The position numbers were made by a program, and so were the translations under genes. Shown here in pieces: positions 50,706-59,534 of a stretch of 64,000 nt of DNA. A model generated the notes under the pieces. It searched no databases. It was not told where the DNA came from and was given only the letters and a program-made list of their open reading frames with translations. How positions within the stretch are numbered: the first letter of the stretch is position 1; each line of letters begins with the position of its first letter. This DNA comes from an uncultured Roseburia sp. (lineage in GTDB: Bacteria; Bacillota; Clostridia; Lachnospirales; Lachnospiraceae). The stretch lies in NCBI GenBank assembly GCA_934292805.1, contig CAKQXQ010000001.1:62001-126000 (forward strand). The letters run 5' to 3'.

Positions 50706-51980
50706 TTATAACAGCGTTAATGGCTGATATAATGCATCATATATGATATTCGTATTGTCTGACACATCCTTGCTTACATATGCCTTACCCACAGGTTCCA
50801 TATAATAATACCGCCCATGCAATGCACAATCATATTCTGCAGTCTTCACTTCTATTGCCCGAATAAAATATGGGCTGTGTGAATTTACTAATATATAAAT
50901 TCCAAGTTCCTTATATACTCGAACCAGTATTTCTGCCAGTACAATCTGCCAATTAGGATGCAGATTCACTTCTGGTTCATCTACAATAAGAACATCTCCC
51001 TTTTTTAGTGAATAATTCTCTATTAGCTGCTGTAAAACGGTAAAAATTTTTAATCCTGCTGACATATTTGAAAACTCAATTTTTTCATTTACATCCTGAT
51101 CTAAAAACTCCATATTTCCGTTTTGGTTTTTTATTAAATGTCCATGTGTAACCTGACTTACAATGTCCTTAACTATCTTGTCATTTTCTTCTACCTGCCG
51201 TTGTTGGATAAACGTAAGCTCTTTTTCCTCTGTAAGACTGTCCAACAATTCTTTTGTTGGTAATGTTACCCGACTTGCCAGATTTATTCGCCTTGCTCTC
51301 CTGCTCATTTCTTCACAAAAATCCAGAACACTGTGTGTTTCAATATAGATTGCATTTTCCTGTTGTAAAATCAATGGTTTTCCTATAATACTCAACTTAT
51401 TATTCTCTATGGATACAGCTGACTCAATATTCTTCTCATCTTCTATTTTCCTATAACTTACAAATGCACTCACGCTTGTACCTATTGAATTAATCTGATT
51501 CTTAAAAACTCTCTGATAATACTGTTCGACAAAAAAATTCACATATTCCTCCATGCTTCTTTTTAAAATCTTTACAATATTCTCTACCGGCTCTTCTATC
51601 CCATCATCCAAAAGATTATTGTCACTGCAATATTTCTCTATTATTTTTTTCACGTTTTCTGAAATATCTTCTTTATCCCATTTTTCTCGCTCATAAATTG
51701 CTAAGATATAAGCTGCTATCTCTTCATGTGCATCATAAAATGGTGAATTATCAATGTCATTATTTTGTTCTATCCATTGCAGTACTTCGTCTTCTATATC
51801 AACTCTTTTGTCCGCCCAAATTTTTGCAAACATATCTTTTCTTGCATTTACTGCTGCAAACACACTCTTTGCAATTGTACTCTTGCCAGTTCCGTTCAAT
51901 CCTGCAACTACAGTAACTCCTGCCAGTTCGATGCTCGCATCTTTTATTTTTCCTACATTTTGAATATGAATTTCAAGCAT
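50706..51980 (-). CDS. RecF/OLD-like ABC ATPase of a putative defence module
   Basis: The start at 51980 (MLEIHIQNVGKIKDASI) follows GGAGGAAGCT; product 424 aa. Walker A is GLNGTGKST at residues 27-35; a signature-like FSNMSAGLKIFTVLQQLI near 325, Walker B DVLIVDEPEVNLHPNWQ near 350 and LVNSHSPYFIRAIE near 385 complete an SMC/ABC-type ATPase. No TOPRIM domain is attached, so it is not a full OLD nuclease. It lies between a channel-like gene (50 bases upstream) and the PD-(D/E)XK-like gene (15 bases downstream). ATPase-plus-nuclease pairs of this type are usual in anti-phage systems. Confidence 0.78.
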   Translation of the reverse strand: MLEIHIQNVGKIKDASIELAGVTVVAGLNGTGKSTIAKSVFAAVNARKDMFAKIWADKRVDIEDEVLQWIEQNNDIDNSPFYDAHEEIAAYILAIYEREKWDKEDISENVKKIIEKYCSDNNLLDDGIEEPVENIVKILKRSMEEYVNFFVEQYYQRVFKNQINSIGTSVSAFVSYRKIEDEKNIESAVSIENNKLSIIGKPLILQQENAIYIETHSVLDFCEEMSRRARRINLASRVTLPTKELLDSLTEEKELTFIQQRQVEENDKIVKDIVSQVTHGHLIKNQNGNMEFLDQDVNEKIEFSNMSAGLKIFTVLQQLIENYSLKKGDVLIVDEPEVNLHPNWQIVLAEILVRVYKELGIYILVNSHSPYFIRAIEVKTAEYDCALHGRYYYMEPVGKAYVSKDVSDNTNIIYDALYQPLTLL

Positions 51981-52030
51981 AGCTTCCTCCGCTTTTTTAT
52001 AGTGAACATTCAAAATTCTAACATTATATT

Positions 52031-53434
52031 TCATCTATCATAATCCAATAATTGTCGAACAATATCAATGTATCTCATCAAATCCTTTACATACACTGTT
52101 TTCAAATAAAATATTCCTCCATAATAATTCTCTCCATCCAATATACCAGATTGCACTTTTAACAAACCATAAGAAGAACATATCTGCAGCGTATATTGGC
52201 AGCTCTCTCTTCTCTCATCCGCTATTTTCTGTATGCCGATTGTATCAAAAGAGCCTCTTATTTCATTACACTCATTATACAAATAGATTATATTATCAAG
52301 ATCAAAATCAGTCATATTTAAGAGAGCATTCGAGATTATCAATTCACCATGTGTACACTTTCGATCTTCATTTACGACATTTCCCATTATATAAGCAATA
52401 ATTGATGCCGGCAAAACAGAACTTGATAAAATAATTTTTCTAAATTCATTCGAAATATAAAATGCCCTTTCTTCATCTTTTACATAATTGTAAATTTGAT
52501 TAATACTCATTTCTATATTCTTTCCCTGTGCTATGCATCGCCATGCCGCATCAAGTTTCATATTGTTTGCTATATTCGCAATTCCTGTAATCATATCATT
52601 TGCTTCATTGATGCGTGGAATCAATTTTATTCCATCTCCTATCCAGTTGTGTTTTCCCTCAATATCTTGGAGCTTTTTATATAATTTTTTTAAATCCTCT
52701 TTGATATTTGTTTTATCCTTTTTAATAGTCTCCTGCTCTTTTTTATTCTCGATATTTTCCATCATGCCTGACCTTCTCTCTCTATTTTTCTCATTCTTAA
52801 TTTTATTAAATGCATACCCAATATAGCAAAGAAACATTATCAAATTGGCAATTATTACCGTTATACAATACAACTTTGATATTACGCCAGTTGTTTCTAT
52901 TCTTGTAATATCTAACGTTGTAAACGCAACTATTACAGAATATAATAGCTCAAAAGCATTCTTTTCTTCAAAAAAATTTCCAGCAAAACAGTTTTCTATT
53001 ATATATGCCCCTGAATACAATATAATAATATCCTCTTTAATCTGAAAAAGAAAAATCTTCCAAAATGGATACTTTGATACTCTTTTATTTGTTACCATTA
53101 CTTCAATCATCATTTTTTGATATATATAATAAATCAAAAGATAAATTGATATCAAAATCCATCTCACAATCCTTGTAAATTGCAGATTATTATATTTCTC
53201 CATACAATTTACATCAACTAACAAAAAGATTGGTATGGCATATAAAAGTATACAATATTTTTGTGTTTCATTTTTTTCCAAATCGAATAGTATTCTTGAA
53301 TACGCTTCTGCAATTGTCCAAATAATATTGAAAAAAATATACATCACAAAGCATAATATTATTTTGGTTATCCACAAAAAGCCATATTCCCCAACTATAA
53401 TAAGAATAAAACTATAACATAATACTGCATCCAT
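52031..53434 (-). CDS. Channel-like membrane protein with cytoplasmic sensor region
   Basis: The 467-aa protein has five or six membrane segments in residues 1-215. The last two flank LLYSVIVAFTTLDITRIETT, which looks like the pore loop of a two-helix potassium-type channel (TTxGYGD position reads TTLDITR), followed by a long membrane helix. Residues 225-467 are soluble and helical (KDKTNIKEDLKKLYKKLQDI). The filter sequence is not canonical, so ion selectivity is doubtful. It is directly upstream of the ATPase and nuclease-like genes and may be a membrane effector of that module. Confidence 0.55.
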   Translation of the reverse strand: MDAVLCYSFILIIVGEYGFLWITKIILCFVMYIFFNIIWTIAEAYSRILFDLEKNETQKYCILLYAIPIFLLVDVNCMEKYNNLQFTRIVRWILISIYLLIYYIYQKMMIEVMVTNKRVSKYPFWKIFLFQIKEDIIILYSGAYIIENCFAGNFFEEKNAFELLYSVIVAFTTLDITRIETTGVISKLYCITVIIANLIMFLCYIGYAFNKIKNEKNRERRSGMMENIENKKEQETIKKDKTNIKEDLKKLYKKLQDIEGKHNWIGDGIKLIPRINEANDMITGIANIANNMKLDAAWRCIAQGKNIEMSINQIYNYVKDEERAFYISNEFRKIILSSSVLPASIIAYIMGNVVNEDRKCTHGELIISNALLNMTDFDLDNIIYLYNECNEIRGSFDTIGIQKIADERRESCQYTLQICSSYGLLKVQSGILDGENYYGGIFYLKTVYVKDLMRYIDIVRQLLDYDR

Positions 53435-53512
53435 AACTCTATTCCCATAAAATTTTGTCTTATTGTGTTCTTTTGATCAGCCGAAAACAATTCATTGATA
53501 TATAGTATTTTG

Positions 53513-53715
53513 CAAGATTATTGCAAGATGCAACAATATTCACGTAATCTTTTTTGTTCTTTTATCAGTTTCGATTTCAGTACAATAAATTTATCGCTCG
53601 TAAAATAGACGATTTTCCGGTTCCATTGATTCCAAAAATAACTGTACTTTTCCAATCCACTTCTGCCTATTATAATTTATTGTACTATACTGGGTGTATT
53701 TCTTCAACGATAACT
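53513..53715 (-). pseudogene. Multiply deleted copy of the Septu locus
   Basis: Four short blocks match the intact Septu locus in order: ptuB (GATGCAACAATATTC; 27.69 kb), ptuB again (TTTTGTTCTTTTAT; 27.81 kb), ptuA around Walker A (CCGGTTCC-TTGATTCCAAAAA; 29.1 kb) and the ptuA leader with promoter (TTTATTGTACTATACT; 29.25 kb). The blocks are about 85-90% identical by eye, and everything between them is deleted. So a second Septu copy once existed here and has decayed. Confidence 0.85.
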
Positions 53716-53736
53716 ACAAATTTGATACGTGAACTG

Positions 53737-53937
53737 CTACAGAGCATGAAATGCTTGTAAATCATATAGATCATTGACATATTCCCGAAGAAATGTCTGA
53801 TTATAGCAAAAGTCTGAATCTATAATTGTCAGGAATTCTGAATAAATATCCAGACCTTTTTGAAAAGAATCTTTGTCTATTGTCAATCCTTTATACTTGT
53901 CAAATAATTTTTTAAAACTTTCTTCTTTTGCTATCAT
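53737..53937 (-). CDS. Small hypothetical protein or gene fragment
   Basis: A 66-codon frame starts at ATG 53937 (MIAKEESFKKLFDKYKG) with GAAAGG upstream, or at 53955 without a ribosome site. It is acidic and helical, with FLTIIDSDFCYNQTFLREYV near the middle. No domain is recognised. It lies between the Septu remnant and the glmM terminator region, so it may be either a real small protein or another remnant. Confidence 0.35.
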   Translation of the reverse strand: MIAKEESFKKLFDKYKGLTIDKDSFQKGLDIYSEFLTIIDSDFCYNQTFLREYVNDLYDLQAFHAL

Positions 53938-53991
53938 ATATTGATTACCTTTCATTTAAGCTCGTCATTGTTGGAATACGCAGCAGTTTCA

Positions 53992-54040
53992 TCTGTAGTT
54001 TAATTTTATAAATACAAAGTCCCCTCTCAGGAACTTCATA
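53992..54040 (-). repeat. Dispersed hairpin-bearing repeat, copy 3, after glmM
   Basis: TAGTTTAATTTTATAAATAC followed by AAAGTCCC...GGAACTTC is related to the segments at 37821 and 38081. It lies 22 bases downstream of the glmM stop; on the minus strand GAAGTTCC...GGGACTTTG forms an imperfect stem, so it probably serves as glmM terminator. Confidence 0.45.
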
Positions 54041-54061
54041 TTCATCTCATATTCTATTCTC

Positions 54062-55396
54062 TTACAAAATACTATTAATAACCTCAACCATCTCCCCAAC
54101 ATACTTCCTGCAAAGTTCATCCGAATCAGCCTCCGCCATCACACGAATCACCGGTTCCGTTCCGCTCTCTCGTAAAATGATGCGTCCGTTTCCTGCCAGT
54201 TCTTCTTCGATCTCCTGCTTTTTCTTCTGCACAGCCGGATTCTCTGTCACAGCTTTCTTATCGGAAACTCTCACATTTTCAAGATACTGCGGATACATCT
54301 TCATTCCTTCACACAAAGCATGAAGACTCTGCTTCTTCTCCAGGATCACTTCCATGAGCATGATCGCTGTGAGCATTCCATCACCGGTCGTTGCATGCTT
54401 GCTGAAAATAATGTGTCCGCTCTGCTCGCCGCCAAGCACATAGCCATGCTCAACCATAGCTTCATTCACATACTTGTCCCCGACTGTGGTTTTCAGATAG
54501 TCAATGCCGGATTTCTCTAAAGCCTTGAATAATCCAAGATTGGACATGATGGTTGCAACTACTGTGTTGCCTTCTAATCTGCCACTTTCTTTCAGATACT
54601 TTCCGCATACATATAAAATATAATCTCCGTCGACTTCCATTCCGGTCTCATCCACAGCGATGCAGCGGTCCGCATCTCCGTCAAATGCGAAACCAACATC
54701 CAGTTTATTCTCCAGAACAAATCTCTGAAGATTTTCAATGTGTGTAGAACCACAGTCTTTGTTGATGTTCAGTCCGTTCGGCTCATTGGCGATCACATAT
54801 GTTTTGGCTCCAAGTGCATCGAATACACTCTTTGCTATGGATGAAGTACTTCCGTTGGAGCAGTCTAAGCCAACTCTCATATTCTTGTATGATCTTGTTG
54901 CCAGTGAAATAAGATATCCGATATAGCGGTTTCTTCCGATTGCATAGTCTGTTGCAGTTCCTACTGCCTCTCCTGTTGCAAATGGGAGTTCTTCTCCGAT
55001 GCCATCTATGTAATTTTCCATTGTTTCTTCGATATTGGAAGCAATCTTGTGTCCATTTCCGTCTATGATCTTGATGCCATTATCATAATATGGGTTGTGG
55101 CTGGCTGATACCATAATTCCACAATCAAAATCTTCTGTCCGGACAACATAGGCAACACTTGGTGTTGTCGTTACGTGCAGAAGAAATGCATCTGATCCGG
55201 ATGCAGTGATTCCGGCAACTAAAGCGTATTCAAACATATAGCTGCTTCTTCTGGTGTCCTTCCCAATGACGATACGTCCTCTGTGTTCTCTGCTGTAATA
55301 CCAGCCTAAGTATCGTCCGATCTTGTATGCATCATCTGCCTTTAAGATTTTATTGGCCTCGCCGCGGAAGCCGTCAGTTCCAAAGTATTTCGGCAT
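54062..55396 (-). CDS. glmM: Phosphoglucosamine mutase
   Basis: The start at 55396 (MPKYFGTDGFRGEANK) is fixed by family comparison; product 444 aa, the usual length. Landmarks are the catalytic serine in SASHNPYYDNGIK near residue 101, the metal-binding DGDADR near 240, and the phosphate-binding RESGTEPVIRVMAE near 410. GlmM converts glucosamine-6-phosphate to glucosamine-1-phosphate for UDP-GlcNAc, so it is normally essential. It lies 7 bases after the stop of the 1334-aa SAMD9-like gene, with no room for a promoter, so it must be read from that gene's transcript or from a promoter inside it. Confidence 0.95.
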   Translation of the reverse strand: MPKYFGTDGFRGEANKILKADDAYKIGRYLGWYYSREHRGRIVIGKDTRRSSYMFEYALVAGITASGSDAFLLHVTTTPSVAYVVRTEDFDCGIMVSASHNPYYDNGIKIIDGNGHKIASNIEETMENYIDGIGEELPFATGEAVGTATDYAIGRNRYIGYLISLATRSYKNMRVGLDCSNGSTSSIAKSVFDALGAKTYVIANEPNGLNINKDCGSTHIENLQRFVLENKLDVGFAFDGDADRCIAVDETGMEVDGDYILYVCGKYLKESGRLEGNTVVATIMSNLGLFKALEKSGIDYLKTTVGDKYVNEAMVEHGYVLGGEQSGHIIFSKHATTGDGMLTAIMLMEVILEKKQSLHALCEGMKMYPQYLENVRVSDKKAVTENPAVQKKKQEIEEELAGNGRIILRESGTEPVIRVMAEADSDELCRKYVGEMVEVINSIL

Positions 55397-55403
55397 GATT
55401 ATT

Positions 55404-58400
55404 TTACTTAATTTCCTTTCTTGCTTCGTATAATTTTTTTTGAAAATCATTCAAAAGCAGTTCTTCGTCTAATAGGCTAAGATCATAATAAATCCTTCCT
55501 TTATTATTCTTTTCACCAATAACCTGTGCATAAAAAATATCTTTCTCATGAAAACTACTCATTTTTTTCCCTTTTGGCAATTGGATTTTTGAAATACTTC
55601 CAGTTTTATTACGATATTCGACAAGTTTAACATGAATATATTCATAATTAAAATCAATTCTTATAACTCTACACTTAACTTTTTTTCCAATAATATTATG
55701 TTCTTCTTGTAAATACTCAGAATATATAATTTGAACACTTTTATTAAGAGCTCTAACACCATCATATGAAAATCCTGGAATAAAACGTACCTTCTTGCCA
55801 ATATCTTCTTTTGTGACAGATGGACCAGCTTGCCCCGTTGGAAATGGTGTAAAAAACACCTCCATACCATGTGAAAGAATCGTTGCATTTCTTTCATTAG
55901 TGTAATGAATTACGACACCCTCTAAATATGCACCCTTTTCAGTAACAATATCATATCTAACTCTTCCTTTTCCTTCATCAATACAATTAAATAAACGTTG
56001 TACGCCAGTTCCCTTTCCTAACCACTCATAGATAACATTTTTATTTGGCATATTCTTTGTTTTATCCTTCAACTCATGTAACAAGAGAGGAATTTGAGCC
56101 TCGGCCATAGATGAGTTTTCTATTGCCTTAACACAAATAAGAATAAAATAGTAATAATAAGCTTCTCTATTGCCTCCTATATTTTTCCAGATAGCCAGCT
56201 TTGATAATGCCTCGTCAAGAAATAATTCTGGTGAATCTGTTTCTAAAAGTCTTAATGCATTGAACCAGATTCTAATATTTGTCTCATTATTTGGTTCTTG
56301 ATCTATGTTTTTTTCCATAAGATTTAAGATACTATTTATATTTTCCTGATTATGATTTTTTTCAAAAGAACTTCTTTTTGCCCGGGCAATGAATCTACGT
56401 ATTAATGGTTTATTTGTCTCGTTTGCTCCTCTCAAATAGCTTTCCCACATTACAATTGTATTTTCTAGACAATTTTCCAACTCTCTAACAGAATCAAATT
56501 TTTCATCTAACCTCCTAAGCTGAAATTCTGTATCCTCATCAGTCTGCATACTGTTAAAACTTTCCATTAAAGATATCGCTCTATCAAAATACTCCATCAC
56601 CCAACTATCTTTATGCAATTCTATCAATTCCTGTGTAGAACAGTTATAAATCTTTTTTGCAAAATCAATCACATTTATGCACATATCTATATCAGACATA
56701 AAACCTGCACTCTTATGATTAATATCTCTTGTTCTTTGGAATGCCTCGCTTGCCCTCTGCAAATGCTCCTGTATCTCATTAATAATTCGTTTGTCAACAT
56801 TCTTCTCATCTATTAATTTAAATAATTTTCTTTCCACAAACTTACGCTCACTAACACCATATATATGATAAAGAAGTGCGTCTATAATTCCTTCACTCTC
56901 TGAGAGATTTATTGCATCCTTAGCTGTTTCTATTCCTCGTTCATAATTTTGTTCAATATTAGTATAAAAGCGTGATAAATGTGCTTTAAAATGTGCCTCC
57001 TCTGGATATACCTGTTCTAAAGATTTAAAAATTCTTCCAATTGCATTATATTTTTCATCTCCCGATGCATATTTCAAGTAATCTTGTATTTTAGTAATAA
57101 TTGGTGAAAAATCATCTTTAATAATCCCCTCGGAATTTCTAGTAATCAAAAGATCTTTGAGAATAGAAATTGTAGAATCGTAATCAATAAAATTATTCAA
57201 TTTCGATTGTTTAATAAATTCTATTACAAAATCAGCTAATCTTTCTCCCCTTTGAAGATCTGTAATTTTTTTCTCTCCTTTTGAAATTATTTGATTTAAT
57301 AGTTCCTTAGCAATCAAGGGATGTCTAATTTTTAATTTTTCACCATCTAGTGTAACCAAATTGTCATTTACGTTATTTTTAAATACCCCAATTTCATCAT
57401 CATCATCAACTATTGTAAAAAAAGATACCGGAATCAATGTTTCTGCATACATATCTACAATAGCTATGTCTCCAAGTATATTTTTATCATAATCACTTGT
57501 AACCTTTAAGAACTTGGAAACATAAGATTCTATTCCTTCAAAATCCTCATCAAAAACATATAATGCCATTAAAAAAGGTATTCTACTTGTTGGATTTTTT
57601 TCTATAGATAAAAGTCTTTTTTCTGCATCATCATCCATATAATCCTTGAGATTTTCTTTCATACTTTCAACTTCATCATCTGTCAAAAGTGCTAAATCTC
57701 CATCTTTTAATCTTCGCGTATCATCAATTCTCTTCACATAAACTACTACATGTGGTATCAAATTAGCTTTTAATTGAAAATGCAATTTGTCTATGTCGTC
57801 ATCAATAATTGCATTTTCAACAAAAATCACAATCGACATTTTTACTTTATCATATAGTTCTCCTATTTGATTTGTAGTTGCATTTTCCTCAAAACATTTT
57901 AGCATCACAACTGGGTATACTTTACTCATATGATATGCCACTTGCCTTGCTAATGTTGTTCCTCCCGCTCCCGGATTATGTCGAACTTCCAAAATGCTAT
58001 ATGGTAAATTTCTACATCTTTCTGTAATTTCGCTACAAATTGTAGAAAAGTGTTTATTTCTGTTAATGGCATAACCATTTTTTATACCATACCAACTAAT
58101 AGGTTCTTTTGCCTTTAAAAAGTCTTCTTTTGGGTAAGGATTTTCAGATTCAATATCTATCTTATCATGTAGAATTGTTAAATGACTATAACGTTCTAAT
58201 GAAATGGACACAGCTCCATCCTTGCCAATAATATTGTATCCTGCGTTTTCTTTTTTCAGTCCTAATAGAGATGAAAAATTATTTAACCCTGAAACAAATT
58301 CTTTAATACTCATAGGATACTTTGTCAGCACTTTTTTGTACTCATCGCATAGCTCTTCGAACTGTGTTTCATTAGACAGAAAACTTATTTTATAGTTGTC

Positions 58401-59408
58401 TTCATAGCACGTATCAATTGCAGTCACCAATTCACGTATTTTATAATACTCCCCATTAATAATTACCACTCTCAGTTGCTTTGAAAATGTTTTATGAAAC
58501 TTCTTTAATGCTGGAATTAGTTCACTTTGATATTTTTGTCTCCATCTACGGCTATCTTCTGCTAAAGTCTCTGGCAAATCATTTCTTCCATTTGCAAAAA
58601 ACCAATATGGTGATTCTGCCATCAGATTAAATTCAGTATTTGAAGGTTTAAATGGATCAAAATAATAAGGCTGATATCCGTGCAATGATTCATAAGCATT
58701 TTCGACTCCATTCACTGTTGAGGCTTTATTAAAATCAAAAACTATTCTCCAAGGAATTGCAGCTATTAACTCCAGTTCATATTTGGATAGATTATCCACA
58801 TTATCAATAACCAGTGCCAAATCATATTTTGGATTTTTCTTCCAAAATCCATTCTCCTGTTGTAGTTTTCCATACTCAGGAGATTGCTGAATCTGAATAG
58901 GTGCATTAGAATCAATATATTTTAAAATAATGCTTCGAACCTCTTTAAATGAGTCTTGATATTTTGAAGGATCTACATCCAAAGCCATATGCTTTTGTCC
59001 ATTATTTACTCCCCAACGATTATTTTTTATTTTTTCTAAACAACTATCATCTATTACAGGATCTGCATATAATTTCATTTCTTCACATAAGTATTCTGTT
59101 GTAACATTAATAATCCTTCCATTATATGAATATTTTGCTTTTAACAGCCCTCTTTTTTTCTTATTTGCATTATTCTGCGACATTTTCCCCTCTGAAACCA
59201 ATTTCTGATATCTATTATACAAATAATGTTTTAATGCCCATTCAAAAACTTCATATAACTTTATTCCACTAGTATTAAGGTTGTCTTGTGCTTTTTCTAA
59301 ATCTATATCTTTAAATTTCTCATACGCCATAAAATGACTTTTTGATGAATTAAAAGTTGCTACTATTTTTGACTCATTTCTAAAATCCTTTAATTGACTT
59401 ACTGCCAT
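55404..59408 (-). CDS. SAMD9-like giant STAND NTPase
   Basis: The start at 59408 (MAVSQLKDFRNESKIV) follows GGGAGG; product 1334 aa, soluble. Residues 1-440 hold one or more alpha/beta domains (LALVIDNVDNLSKYELELI; SPYWFFANGRND; LRVVIINGEYYKIREL). The NTPase has EPISWYGIKNGYAI followed by NPGAGGTTLARQVAYHM at residues 478-494, a P-loop of the GxGGTTLA type known from animal SAMD9/SAMD9L, then IVIFVEN as Walker B. Residues 650-1150 are helical TPR-like repeats. The C-terminus has two OB/S1-like parts (YLEGVVIHYTNERNATIL; VKCRVIRIDFNYEYIHVKLV). This is the SAMD9 order NTPase-TPR-OB. A defence role is inference. Confidence 0.72.
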   Translation of the reverse strand: MAVSQLKDFRNESKIVATFNSSKSHFMAYEKFKDIDLEKAQDNLNTSGIKLYEVFEWALKHYLYNRYQKLVSEGKMSQNNANKKKRGLLKAKYSYNGRIINVTTEYLCEEMKLYADPVIDDSCLEKIKNNRWGVNNGQKHMALDVDPSKYQDSFKEVRSIILKYIDSNAPIQIQQSPEYGKLQQENGFWKKNPKYDLALVIDNVDNLSKYELELIAAIPWRIVFDFNKASTVNGVENAYESLHGYQPYYFDPFKPSNTEFNLMAESPYWFFANGRNDLPETLAEDSRRWRQKYQSELIPALKKFHKTFSKQLRVVIINGEYYKIRELVTAIDTCYEDNYKISFLSNETQFEELCDEYKKVLTKYPMSIKEFVSGLNNFSSLLGLKKENAGYNIIGKDGAVSISLERYSHLTILHDKIDIESENPYPKEDFLKAKEPISWYGIKNGYAINRNKHFSTICSEITERCRNLPYSILEVRHNPGAGGTTLARQVAYHMSKVYPVVMLKCFEENATTNQIGELYDKVKMSIVIFVENAIIDDDIDKLHFQLKANLIPHVVVYVKRIDDTRRLKDGDLALLTDDEVESMKENLKDYMDDDAEKRLLSIEKNPTSRIPFLMALYVFDEDFEGIESYVSKFLKVTSDYDKNILGDIAIVDMYAETLIPVSFFTIVDDDDEIGVFKNNVNDNLVTLDGEKLKIRHPLIAKELLNQIISKGEKKITDLQRGERLADFVIEFIKQSKLNNFIDYDSTISILKDLLITRNSEGIIKDDFSPIITKIQDYLKYASGDEKYNAIGRIFKSLEQVYPEEAHFKAHLSRFYTNIEQNYERGIETAKDAINLSESEGIIDALLYHIYGVSERKFVERKLFKLIDEKNVDKRIINEIQEHLQRASEAFQRTRDINHKSAGFMSDIDMCINVIDFAKKIYNCSTQELIELHKDSWVMEYFDRAISLMESFNSMQTDEDTEFQLRRLDEKFDSVRELENCLENTIVMWESYLRGANETNKPLIRRFIARAKRSSFEKNHNQENINSILNLMEKNIDQEPNNETNIRIWFNALRLLETDSPELFLDEALSKLAIWKNIGGNREAYYYYFILICVKAIENSSMAEAQIPLLLHELKDKTKNMPNKNVIYEWLGKGTGVQRLFNCIDEGKGRVRYDIVTEKGAYLEGVVIHYTNERNATILSHGMEVFFTPFPTGQAGPSVTKEDIGKKVRFIPGFSYDGVRALNKSVQIIYSEYLQEEHNIIGKKVKCRVIRIDFNYEYIHVKLVEYRNKTGSISKIQLPKGKKMSSFHEKDIFYAQVIGEKNNKGRIYYDLSLLDEELLLNDFQKKLYEARKEIK

Positions 59409-59491
59409 ATACAACCTCCCTATTATATGCTTCTGCAAGAGATATCCTTGTTTTTCAGTCTACCATTTTCTCTAATTTACTTTAAGTTTAT

Positions 59492-59507
59492 CCCCCCCCA
59501 AAAAAAA
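59492..59507 (-). repeat. T8G8 homopolymer tract in the leader of the SAMD9-like gene
   Basis: On the minus strand eight T are followed directly by eight G, 84 bases before the start codon. Slippage here could alter promoter spacing or leader length. A second G8 lies in the neighbouring acyltransferase gene (59993-60000). The rest of 59409-59534 shows no gene. Confidence 0.6.
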
Positions 59508-59534
59508 TATAGGCAAATTACATCACACAAAATT

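Noticed and set aside
52031..53434. Bona fide potassium channel
   Set aside because: The filter position reads TTLDITR instead of a TxGYG-type sequence; I keep only 'channel-like'.
55397..55450. Longer GlmM start at 55450
   Set aside because: It would overlap the SAMD9-like gene by 47 bases and adds residues absent from the family; the canonical start is MPKYFGTDGFRG.
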